Positions 1 through 7,005 of a DNA stretch of 64,000 bases are shown in pieces. Numbering within the stretch: the stretch's first letter is position 1; every line of letters begins with the position of its first letter. The notes below the pieces were generated by a model. The model saw only the letters and a program-made list of their open reading frames with translations, did not search any database and was not told the origin of the DNA. Both the position numbers and the translations under genes were made by a program. Origin of the DNA: Lewinellaceae bacterium (GTDB taxonomy: Bacteria; Bacteroidota; Bacteroidia; Chitinophagales; Saprospiraceae); NCBI GenBank assembly GCA_020636025.1, contig JACJYQ010000004.1, forward strand, positions 1-64,000, read 5' to 3'.

Positions 1-116
1 AACAAATGAGCCCTGACGAACCAATCAACGTTTCAAATCTACCAAAAGGACTTTACCTTGTATCTGCCATTGGTGAGAATAACAAGGCTTACCTGGGGAA
101 ATTTGAGAAATTATAA
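1..116 (+). CDS. 3' end of a T9SS-sorted repeat protein (partial)
   Basis: The window opens inside a gene read in the frame beginning at base 3 and ending with TAA at 114-116. The visible 37 residues (QMSPDEPINVSNLPKG, then LYLVSAIGENNKAYLG, then KFEKL) form the end of a T9SS type A sorting domain. They match the last residues of the next gene (125-1672) at nearly every position, and the DNA differs at about 9 of 116 positions. This is therefore the tail of a third member of the tandem array, with its body upstream of the window. The stop codon is 8 nt before the next start. Confidence 0.85.
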   Translation, partial: QMSPDEPINVSNLPKGLYLVSAIGENNKAYLGKFEKL

Positions 117-177
117 TGTTTTAAGTGATTAGATCAGTTTTTATTTTGGTAGTTGTTTGTGTGAGTTGGGAATGTTT
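1..177 (+). repeat. Direct repeat, copy 1 (gene end plus next signal peptide)
   Basis: Bases 1-177 align with 1557-1732. The unit covers the last ~115 nt of one array gene, the short spacer, and the first ~50 nt of the next gene. The gene-end part is about 92% identical. About 50 nt starting two bases before the GTG start codon are identical in both copies. The spacer differs by 1 nt in length. Similarity falls sharply where the mature protein begins. Confidence 0.85.
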
Positions 178-1672
178 TACCCAACCCCAAATCCTATGGC
201 GGAACACTTTTGGAGGCAGTTCTTATGATGTAGGTAGTTGTGTTTTAGAAACCCAGGATGGAGGCTATATTGTTGCGGGACATAGTTCGTCACAAGATGG
301 CGACATTTTTGGCAGCCGCGGTGGTGTTGACTTTTGGATTCTGAAGTTTAATAAATTGGGAGGAGTACAATGGAAAAAGAACCTTGGAGGCTCTGAAAAT
401 GACTGGGGAACAAAGGTGATCCAAACCACAGATGAAGGTTATTTGATTGTTGGTTATGCTGGATCTACTGATTTTGATGTATCCGGTAACCATGGAGGAC
501 TTTATGATGGCTGGGTAGTCAAATTGAGTTCAACAGGTACCATTGAATGGCAAAAGTGCATCGGTGGCAGTGAGATAGATCTTTTATGGTCAGCTAAACA
601 AACTTTGGATGGTGCCTATATACTTTCAGGCTATTCAAATTCTGATGACGGAGACATTTCAGGAAATCAAGGGGACTTTGATGCTATACTTATAAAGTTA
701 TCGCAAGATGGGGAAATTGAATGGCAAAAATCTCTAGGAGGAAGTTCGGAGGACAATGCCAATTCCGTGATAGAAACTCCTGATGGTGGCTTTGTAATAA
801 TAGGGGAAACATGGTCGGATGACGAAGATGTACTTAAATTACATGAAGGTTCTGATTTATGGGTAGTTAAGGTAACAGAAGCAGGCGAAATCGAGTGGAA
901 TACTACACTTGGAGGCAGTGGAGCGGATTTCGGCATTGACGCAGTTTTAACACAAGATAATGGATACGTAGTCCTTGGGTTTATTGGTGGAGATTCAGGT
1001 GACATTTCAGTTCACCATGGGGCTTTTGATTACTGGGTTGTAAAACTTAGCCAACTCGGAGAACTGATTTGGGAAAAATCTTTGGGAGGCTCAGGGCCAG
1101 ATTGGGCTCGTTCTTTAGTACTAACAAAAGACAATAGTTATTTAATTGCAGGTGAATCAGCCTCAAATGATGGAGATGTGGTCAACCTCAATGGGGGCTT
1201 GGAAATCTGGCTGTCTAAAGTCAATGACCAAGGTAGCCTTATATGGCAAAAATCTTTTGGCGGAAGCAAAGCAGATGCTTGCTATTCTATTGGTTTAACA
1301 AATGATGGCGGTTATATTCTAACAGGAGCAACCTCATCCAATAATGGTGACTTTAGTGGATGTGAAAATGGAGGAGAGGACGATTTATTCATCATGAAAT
1401 TTGCGCCAGAATCATCAGCTGTGTCCTTACATTACAATTCACCATTATCTATCGCCCCAAACCCAGCTTCTACATCCATCTCCCTCCAGGGCCTTGAAAC
1501 CGAGAACGAAGTCAACGTAATCATTAGCAACTTCCTTGGACAAACAATCCTGCAAAAACAGATGAGCCCAGACGAACAAATCAACGTTGGAAATCTACCA
1601 AAAGGAATTTACCTTGTATCTGCCATCGGTGAGAATAACAAGACTTACCTGGGGAAATTTGAGAAACTATAA
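125..1672 (+). CDS. Secreted seven-repeat T9SS type A sorting-domain protein, array member 2
   Basis: The 515-residue product begins with a signal peptide (MIRSVFILVVVCVSWECFTQ). It has seven repeats of about 57 residues, each opening with a pattern like IEWQKSLGGSxxD, followed by DGGYxxxG, a GD-rich turn and WxVKL. It ends with a T9SS type A sorting domain (about residues 430-515; motif APNPAS, then LPKGIYLVS). Seven repeats suggest, by inference, a seven-bladed beta-propeller exposed on the cell surface. The start is the GTG at 125: a TAA lies directly upstream in frame and the ATG at 116 runs into that stop. No enzyme motif is visible, and the ligand cannot be told from sequence. The gene sits in tandem between two paralogues. 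Confidence 0.8.
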   Translation: MIRSVFILVVVCVSWECFTQPQILWRNTFGGSSYDVGSCVLETQDGGYIVAGHSSSQDGDIFGSRGGVDFWILKFNKLGGVQWKKNLGGSENDWGTKVIQTTDEGYLIVGYAGSTDFDVSGNHGGLYDGWVVKLSSTGTIEWQKCIGGSEIDLLWSAKQTLDGAYILSGYSNSDDGDISGNQGDFDAILIKLSQDGEIEWQKSLGGSSEDNANSVIETPDGGFVIIGETWSDDEDVLKLHEGSDLWVVKVTEAGEIEWNTTLGGSGADFGIDAVLTQDNGYVVLGFIGGDSGDISVHHGAFDYWVVKLSQLGELIWEKSLGGSGPDWARSLVLTKDNSYLIAGESASNDGDVVNLNGGLEIWLSKVNDQGSLIWQKSFGGSKADACYSIGLTNDGGYILTGATSSNNGDFSGCENGGEDDLFIMKFAPESSAVSLHYNSPLSIAPNPASTSISLQGLETENEVNVIISNFLGQTILQKQMSPDEQINVGNLPKGIYLVSAIGENNKTYLGKFEKL

Positions 1673-1732
1673 TGAATAAGTGATTAGATCAGTTTTTATT
1701 TTGGTAGTTGTTTGTGTGAGTTGGGAATGCTT
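1557..1732 (+). repeat. Direct repeat, copy 2
   Basis: This is the second copy of the unit at 1-177, displaced by 1556 bp (1555 after a one-base spacer deletion). The two copies exactly flank one array gene, so homologous recombination between them would delete or duplicate a complete in-frame gene. Confidence 0.85.
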
Positions 1733-3230
1733 TCCCCAACCTACAATTCAATGGCAAAGAACATTTGGAGGGAGTGAACCTGATGAGCTGTATTCAATAA
1801 AGCAAACAACTGACAATGGATATATCCTTGCAGGTTTTTCTGGCTCTGCAGATGGAGATGTGTTTTTCAATAGAGGTGGTTCAGATATCTGGCTATTGAA
1901 ATTGAACGATACCGGAGCCATTCAATGGAAAAAAACATATGGAGGTTCTGACAATGACTATACACAGTCAATAATCCAAACATCCGACAATGGATATTTT
2001 GTAGCCGGCAATTCATTATCCAATAATTTTGATGTCTCTGGCAATCATGGCAGTCAAGATGGTTGGGCTATCAAACTGGATAGTCTTGGAAATCTGGAAT
2101 GGGAAAAATCATTTGGTGGGAGTGATACTGATTTTTTTTGGGATGCAGTTCAATGCCAAGATCAAGGTTATATAATGGTTGGGAACTCAAGTTCTATTGA
2201 TGGTGATCTTGAATTAAACAATGGAGGTTTCGATGTCTGGATTGTCAAAATAAGTGAAACAGGGACAATACTTTGGCAAAAAAACCTGGGAGGAAGTGGC
2301 AGTGACAGAGCTAAGAAAATAATTACAACAAATGATGGCGGGTATATGGTAATTGCCGAAGCTGGATCTCAAGATGGAGATGTACCTAATTCGCATGGAG
2401 GATTTGATTTTTGGCTTATAAAGCTTTCTATTGATGGAGATATAGAATGGCAAAATACCTATGGCGGCGAAGGCTACGATATTGTTACAGATATAGTCCA
2501 AGACCAAGAAAATAATTACATCGTTTGCGGATTTGTTGGATCGGATAATACAGGTCAAATTGGGCCAAACCATGGTTTGCTTGATTATTGGGTAATTAAA
2601 GTTAGCTCCGCGGGTGATTTGATTTGGCAGAATAATTTTGGAGGAAGTGGTGTAGATTATGCCAGAGCAATCGCAAATTCTAATGATAATGGATATTTAA
2701 TAGCTGGATCTACGGATTCCGTGGATGGCGATGTGATTGGAAATGATGGCGGTTATGATTTTTGGGTAGTTAGAGTAAATGATCTTGGTGAATTAGTTTG
2801 GCAGCAAACCTATGGTGGAACTAAAGCTGATGGGTGTTACGAAATTGAAGCGACAAATGATCATGGATTTGTTTTAGGAGGTCTTACATGGTCAGATAAT
2901 GAAGGAGACTTAATTGGATCGTCAAATCATGGTAAAGACGACTATTGGGTGGTAAAATTTGGCCCTGAAAGCTTAGGATTATCATCATCCAATTCAAGTC
3001 CATTAACAATTACACCCAACCCCTCATCCTCCGAAATTTTATTATCTGGCATTGAAACCCAGGGATTAGCCACTATTACAGCTACTAATATTTTTGGTCA
3101 GTCTTTACTTCGGAAACAAATAGCCCCATCAGAAACAATCAATATAAGTCAACTTCCTTCCGGTATTTATATAATTTCAGTATCAGATAAAAACGGAAAG
3201 TGTTTTATTGGAAAAATGGAAAAAATATGA
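1680..3230 (+). CDS. Secreted seven-repeat T9SS type A sorting-domain protein, array member 3
   Basis: This 516-residue paralogue of the preceding gene has the same GTG start context and the same signal peptide, identical in DNA over its first ~50 nt. Seven repeats (FGGSEPD, YGGSDND, FGGSDTD, LGGSGSD, YGGEGYD, FGGSGVD, YGGTKAD) again suggest a propeller. The C-terminal sorting domain (TITPNPSSSEI, then LPSGIYIISVS) is diverged from that of the other two members. The middle of the protein is only moderately similar to member 2, so the array mixes conserved ends with diverged bodies. It starts 7 nt after the previous stop and is probably co-transcribed. Function is unknown beyond secretion to the surface. 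Confidence 0.8.
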   Translation: MIRSVFILVVVCVSWECFPQPTIQWQRTFGGSEPDELYSIKQTTDNGYILAGFSGSADGDVFFNRGGSDIWLLKLNDTGAIQWKKTYGGSDNDYTQSIIQTSDNGYFVAGNSLSNNFDVSGNHGSQDGWAIKLDSLGNLEWEKSFGGSDTDFFWDAVQCQDQGYIMVGNSSSIDGDLELNNGGFDVWIVKISETGTILWQKNLGGSGSDRAKKIITTNDGGYMVIAEAGSQDGDVPNSHGGFDFWLIKLSIDGDIEWQNTYGGEGYDIVTDIVQDQENNYIVCGFVGSDNTGQIGPNHGLLDYWVIKVSSAGDLIWQNNFGGSGVDYARAIANSNDNGYLIAGSTDSVDGDVIGNDGGYDFWVVRVNDLGELVWQQTYGGTKADGCYEIEATNDHGFVLGGLTWSDNEGDLIGSSNHGKDDYWVVKFGPESLGLSSSNSSPLTITPNPSSSEILLSGIETQGLATITATNIFGQSLLRKQIAPSETINISQLPSGIYIISVSDKNGKCFIGKMEKI

Positions 3231-3333
3231 ATGCAAACTTTCAGGATATTTTGTAAGGTCTTAATTTTATTTAAATAAATGGGTAGTGAAATTTTTACTG
3301 GTGATTATTTGCCTACACCTAAAACAATATATT

Positions 3334-3861
3334 ATGAAACAACCCTTGATCTTTCTATTGCTATTTTCACTGGCAACCTCAATAAGTTGTAAAAAAGACA
3401 AACTTGATGAATTTGGCTTGCCAAAACCAACTCAAGAGGGGCGTGGAACATTTACGGCAATCCTAAACGGAACAATATGGGAACCCTGTGTGGAGCCCTG
3501 TTTCTTGTGTCCCCCAGACCCCGAGGTATTAAGTTATAATTATGGTGAAAGGAATATATACTTGAAAGCTCAGAATTATTGTGGCAATAACAAGCAGGCA
3601 ATAACATTTTATGCTGACAGTATTGATTATGAAAATAATGTTTATGGCTGGTGGGCTAAATTTACTGATTTTAGTGATAACTGTTATGACTACCGGCTAG
3701 ATACCACCGCTAATAACTATCTAATAATTACCAAATTTGATGGATATATTCATGGTATTATTTCCGGCGAATTTGAGTTTACCTTTTATAATAAGGATTG
3801 CCCTCTTTTCGATACCATAAAAGTGAGGGGGGGGCGATTTGATGTTCGAACGGATTTTTAA
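3334..3861 (+). CDS. Small cysteine-rich lipoprotein
   Basis: The product is a 175-residue predicted lipoprotein. From the ATG at 3334 the signal peptide runs to a lipobox ending SISC, followed by KKDKLDEFG. A GTG at 3286 would add 16 residues in front of this signal peptide, so the internal ATG is preferred. The mature part begins GTFTAILNGTIWEPC, a pattern seen in small Bacteroidota lipoproteins with a beta-sandwich-like domain, and has several further cysteines (CVEPCFLCPP) that could form disulphides. No catalytic motif is visible. It follows the secreted repeat array on the same strand. I cannot assign a function. Confidence 0.65.
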   Translation: MKQPLIFLLLFSLATSISCKKDKLDEFGLPKPTQEGRGTFTAILNGTIWEPCVEPCFLCPPDPEVLSYNYGERNIYLKAQNYCGNNKQAITFYADSIDYENNVYGWWAKFTDFSDNCYDYRLDTTANNYLIITKFDGYIHGIISGEFEFTFYNKDCPLFDTIKVRGGRFDVRTDF

Positions 3862-3956
3862 GTAGCTTTTAGCACTTCTCAATATGTTCTGCCAGTGATG
3901 TACCTGCAAGGCGGGCAAGGCTCATCTAATTTCTTAACCTCTTAACTTTATTTAGA

Positions 3957-4046
3957 ATGCGTAACCTAATTTTATGCTGCCTCTTGGCGGCCATCGCTCT
4001 ATTGCTCCACAATCTGCCTGCCAATAATTTATGTTTAGACATTTAA
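3957..4046 (+). pseudogene. Signal-peptide remnant of a lost secreted protein
   Basis: An ATG at 3957 opens a 29-codon frame that reads as a clean signal peptide (MRNLILCCLLAAIALL, then HNLPA) and stops at 4044-4046, seven residues after the predicted cleavage point. No continuation is seen in the other frames before the next lipoprotein gene. I infer a decayed or truncated secreted protein. A functional short membrane peptide is possible but nothing supports it. The stop lies within the 5' region of the next gene. Confidence 0.4.
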
Positions 4047-4072
4047 ATGTATTAATGACCAATCAACACAAT

Positions 4073-4582
4073 ATGAAAATTTCATTGGGACTAATTTTAT
4101 TTTCATTCATTGCTGGCATATCTTGTTCACCAGTTAGAGAAACTTTAGTTGATGCTAATACAGGTGCCCGAATAGCTGGATTTGATAAAAAGTGTCTTTA
4201 TCGTATTGGCAAAACATATAAACAAGACTTGGGTGAAGACAAGATCAATAATCTTCAAGCAGATGGCCTGCATTTTTTATTTGAAAAAGTTCAACCATCA
4301 GGAAATCGAGAGGGTGTATTAATAGGAGTTAGTTCTTCTAGTGGTAAATACCAAACCAGAAAAGGAATAAAGGTTGGAGATTCGATCAAGAAAGCCAAAG
4401 AAATATATGGAGAGCCAAAAGTTGACCATATCGATTTTGGTAAAGATGAAAATGCCCGATTCAATTTTATTTTTTATGGCTTATTTTATGAACATCTGAC
4501 TTTCATGACAAAAAGCAAGGAAGAAGATAAAATTATAGGAATTGGTATTACTAAGAAGTTTGGAGATGGCATAGTTGATTAA
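4073..4582 (+). CDS. Lipoprotein of unknown function
   Basis: The 169-residue product starts at the ATG at 4073, which places a signal peptide directly at the N-terminus (MKISLGLILFSFIAGISC) with lipobox AGISC. A longer frame from 4031 would add 14 residues before the signal peptide and is rejected. The mature protein is small and mixed alpha/beta. A segment GIKVGDSIKKAKEIYGEPK resembles a module found in other small Bacteroidota lipoproteins, but no enzyme motif is present. It is followed by a strong intrinsic terminator. Confidence 0.65.
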   Translation: MKISLGLILFSFIAGISCSPVRETLVDANTGARIAGFDKKCLYRIGKTYKQDLGEDKINNLQADGLHFLFEKVQPSGNREGVLIGVSSSSGKYQTRKGIKVGDSIKKAKEIYGEPKVDHIDFGKDENARFNFIFYGLFYEHLTFMTKSKEEDKIIGIGITKKFGDGIVD

Positions 4583-4596
4583 GTAATATGTTACAT

Positions 4597-4635
4597 AGCC
4601 CAAGCCACTTATACTTTAGTGACTTGGGCTTTTTT
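4597..4635 (+). terminator. Intrinsic terminator after the lipoprotein gene
   Basis: AGCCCAAGCCACT pairs with AGTGACTTGGGCT (one C-A mismatch) around a short AT loop, followed by TTTTTT. It lies 15 nt after the stop at 4582. Confidence 0.8.
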
Positions 4636-4715
4636 AAAAGGGAGCTTCCAAATCATTGATGCGGAGAAAAGGCCATTTGTGACAAAAATTCTCATAAGCC
4701 ATTAATCATTTATAT

Positions 4716-5168
4716 ATGAAACAATTCACTGTAATTCTTGGAACGTGTCTATTCCTTGCCTGCCAACGGGAAACTGTTACATTTGTCTTATCGCCACAAG
4801 AGGAAAAACTAATTGGGAAATGGCAGGAAATCGCCAATAAGCTACCAATAAGAGATTCGAGCGGTATGGTTATCGATTCTCTTGATATCAGTGCCCAATA
4901 TGAATTCAAAGCAGATTATACGTTCACTTCCCAAAACGAGTTTTTTACTAATGCAGAATCTGGAACCTGGATATTTCAATATCCCGACTCCAATTCAAAC
5001 TTATTTATTTATCCGGATTATGGAACACTCCCAAATGATACATTCCGATTGCTCTGGGAACTAACTTATGAAGCTCCATATATGAAAGTCGGGCAGCTGA
5101 GAAATCTGGTTCTGCCAGATAAGATTATTGGTATCTATGAGCATCGAAAATTCATAAGAGTTGAATAA
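4716..5168 (+). CDS. Small lipoprotein, lipocalin-like
   Basis: The 150-residue product has a short signal peptide ending in a lipobox (CLFLAC, then QRETVTF). After it comes KLIGKWQEIAN, then strands with alternating aromatic residues (YEFKADYTFTSQNEF, then GTWIFQYPD). This G-x-W start and strand pattern is typical of the small lipocalin-like lipoproteins of Bacteroidota, which are thought to bind hydrophobic ligands in the envelope. The family call is by pattern only. It is a single gene convergent with folP. Confidence 0.6.
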   Translation: MKQFTVILGTCLFLACQRETVTFVLSPQEEKLIGKWQEIANKLPIRDSSGMVIDSLDISAQYEFKADYTFTSQNEFFTNAESGTWIFQYPDSNSNLFIYPDYGTLPNDTFRLLWELTYEAPYMKVGQLRNLVLPDKIIGIYEHRKFIRVE

Positions 5169-5236
5169 GGTGATTTGAACTCATTTCTTTAGGATGATTT
5201 AGCTATTTAACCCAAATTGCGACCTGTTACGACCTC

Positions 5237-6064
5237 CTAACTTCCCAACAACTTCCACAACTCCACCACCTCAACCGCCTCATTCACATCATGCACCCGC
5301 AAAATAGAAGCTCCTTGCTGTAAAGCCACCATGTGCAAAGCCGTTGTGCCATTGAGCGCTGCCGAAGGATTCACCTTCAAGGGCTTGCATATCATGGATT
5401 TTCTGGAAATACCCGCCAGCACCGGCAATTGCAGCACGGCCTTAAACACATGCAAATTATTTAACAGGTCATAATTGTGCTCAACCGTTTTGCCAAAGCC
5501 AAAACCGGGATCGAGGATCACATCCTTTATGCCCAAACTGCGCAGCCAGGCAATTTTTTCAATAAAGAAATCCAATACCTCCTGAACAACATTTTCGTAC
5601 TGAGGATTTGCCTGCATGGTATTGGGCTTACCCTGCATGTGCATCAATATGTACGGACAATTCAATCTCGAAAGCAAAGGCCCCAGCTCAGGATCAAGCC
5701 TGCCACCTGAAATGTCATTCACCATGGATGCCCCCCCTGCCACAGCTGATTCCACGACAGCTGCCCTCCAGGAGTCAACAGAAATAATGGCATCAGGAAA
5801 CGCCCGGTGGATGGAAGCCACCACCGGAACCACACGATCTACCTCTTCCTGCGCAGAAACCTCTTCCGCACCCGGCCTCGAAGAAGCTCCACCTACATCA
5901 ATAATGGATGCCCCCTCCAACAGCATCTTTTCAACCCGGGCAAGTACTTCATCTTCTTTCACATACTTTCCGCCATCAAAAAACGAGTCAGGGGTAACAT
6001 TCAAAATACCCATCACCACCGGCGAACCAAGGTCAAGAAGTTTTCCCTTACAGTTAATTACCAT
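5237..6064 (-). CDS. folP: Dihydropteroate synthase
   Basis: This 275-residue TIM-barrel enzyme condenses 6-hydroxymethyl-7,8-dihydropterin diphosphate with p-aminobenzoate in folate synthesis. Recognisable motifs are GILNVTPDSFFDGG, DVGGASSRPGA, SVDSWRAAVVESA, NDISGG, LMHMQGKPNTMQ, DPGFGFGKT, AGISRKSM and a C-terminal RVHDV. The second motif reads GASSRPGA where many homologues have GxSTRPG, a conservative change. I chose the ATG at 6062-6064. A TTG at 6106 would add 14 residues encoded entirely by a short-period repeat and is unlikely to be used. The gene is the last of a minus-strand run that begins with the carboxylase. Confidence 0.93.
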   Translation of the reverse strand: MVINCKGKLLDLGSPVVMGILNVTPDSFFDGGKYVKEDEVLARVEKMLLEGASIIDVGGASSRPGAEEVSAQEEVDRVVPVVASIHRAFPDAIISVDSWRAAVVESAVAGGASMVNDISGGRLDPELGPLLSRLNCPYILMHMQGKPNTMQANPQYENVVQEVLDFFIEKIAWLRSLGIKDVILDPGFGFGKTVEHNYDLLNNLHVFKAVLQLPVLAGISRKSMICKPLKVNPSAALNGTTALHMVALQQGASILRVHDVNEAVEVVELWKLLGS

Positions 6065-6102
6065 GAGAATCAGTGAAATCCAGTAATCCGTAAAATCAGT
6101 GA
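6065..6102 (-). repeat. 8-9 nt period repeat filling the gene junction
   Basis: Read on the minus strand, the 38 nt between the TGA of the membrane-protein gene and the folP ATG consist of units close to TCACTGAT, TTTACGGAT, TACTGGAT, TTCACTGAT and TCTC. The array fills the spacer from stop codon to start codon with nothing left over. Similar spacer-filling arrays occur at 17238-17496 and 49282-49469. Confidence 0.6.
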
Positions 6103-6447
6103 TCAAAAAATAAGTGGCTCATGCCCAAGGAACAATTGCCAAACCAGCGTGAACAAAGCAAGCGCCGGATACAGCAATCTCCGCACAAAAAACTTGAGTC
6201 CACCTCCGCTAAACTTGAAGCCAAGCGGCTCCAAAAATTCGTGATAAAATATTCTATCGTCCACTTCGGCGGTGCCATGATGCTCGTTCATCAGACATTT
6301 TCCAAAAATCGCAAACTGGATCATGACAGCTGCATACACCAGCAAGGCGATTTTCCAGTTGACCAAAAACGGAATCAACCAGGTGGCGAATACCGCTAAC
6401 AGATGAAGTGTAAATAAAAATCTGGTTTTCAATGACTGTGTTGCCAT
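6103..6447 (-). CDS. Small integral membrane protein
   Basis: The 114-residue product has three predicted membrane segments (about residues 8-30, 33-48 and 88-108). A polar loop between them contains NEHHGTAEVDDRIFYHEF. The layout resembles small membrane proteins of the DUF2784 kind, but the match is by overall shape only and I do not assert it. The gene lies between a GNAT acetyltransferase and folP on the same strand with short spacers, so it is probably co-transcribed. Confidence 0.6.
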   Translation of the reverse strand: MATQSLKTRFLFTLHLLAVFATWLIPFLVNWKIALLVYAAVMIQFAIFGKCLMNEHHGTAEVDDRIFYHEFLEPLGFKFSGGGLKFFVRRLLYPALALFTLVWQLFLGHEPLIF

Positions 6448-6475
6448 AACAATCTTATTATCTTATGGTTATAGT

Positions 6476-6997
6476 CTAATTTATCAAGCGAATCGCTTTC
6501 CTCATCACCCAGTCTTCCTGCGGATCATCGCCGAGAGGGAACATTTCCAAACCGCAAATTTCATAGCCGTTATCCTCATAAAACTTAATCCCTCTCGGGT
6601 TTTTCTTCCACACACTCAACCAAATCCAGTCTGCGTGATGTTGTCTGGCAGAATCTTCTGCAAAATCCAGTAAAATTCTGCCCAGGCCCCTGCCCTGCGT
6701 ATCGGGATGAATATAAATCCGTTCAATCTGAACCGTTTTACCGTCCTCAATTCCTTCCGCATGAGTATCAAAATTCAATTTCAGGTAGGCTACTAATTCA
6801 TTGTTCAGTTTTCCAAGCCAGAATTCTGAAGCGGGCGCATTCATCTCCCTGATAAAATTGTCGGGGGCAAATGCCAGGCTACAATAATCATTAAAAGCTA
6901 CCGGATCATTTTGATCTTCATAAGCCACTCGAAAGGTCATTTCTGCAAATGGCAACAGCAAATCAATGTCCTGGGCAATGGCTTTTGAAATTTCCAT
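6476..6997 (-). CDS. GNAT-family N-acetyltransferase
   Basis: The 173-residue single-domain acetyltransferase has the acetyl-CoA binding core IYIHPDTQGRGLGRILLDFA at about residues 97-116. After it come WIWLSVWKKNPRGIKFYEDNGY, the usual beta5 strand and C-terminal FYExxGF-like motif. The N-terminus starts MEISKAIAQDIDLLLPFAE. The substrate cannot be told; small-molecule or protein amino groups are typical. It starts 8 nt after the carboxylase stop, which points to co-transcription. Confidence 0.85.
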   Translation of the reverse strand: MEISKAIAQDIDLLLPFAEMTFRVAYEDQNDPVAFNDYCSLAFAPDNFIREMNAPASEFWLGKLNNELVAYLKLNFDTHAEGIEDGKTVQIERIYIHPDTQGRGLGRILLDFAEDSARQHHADWIWLSVWKKNPRGIKFYEDNGYEICGLEMFPLGDDPQEDWVMRKAIRLIN

Positions 6998-7005
6998 GAA
7001 GCAAA

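Noticed and set aside
5616..6086. Plus-strand protein of 156 residues opposite folP
   Set aside because: It is antisense to a well-conserved enzyme gene, is low in complexity (Ser/Thr/Pro-rich) and has no recognisable motif.
6065..6106. Start of FolP at the TTG at 6106
   Set aside because: The added residues are encoded wholly by a short-period repeat; the ATG at 6064 gives a normal family length.
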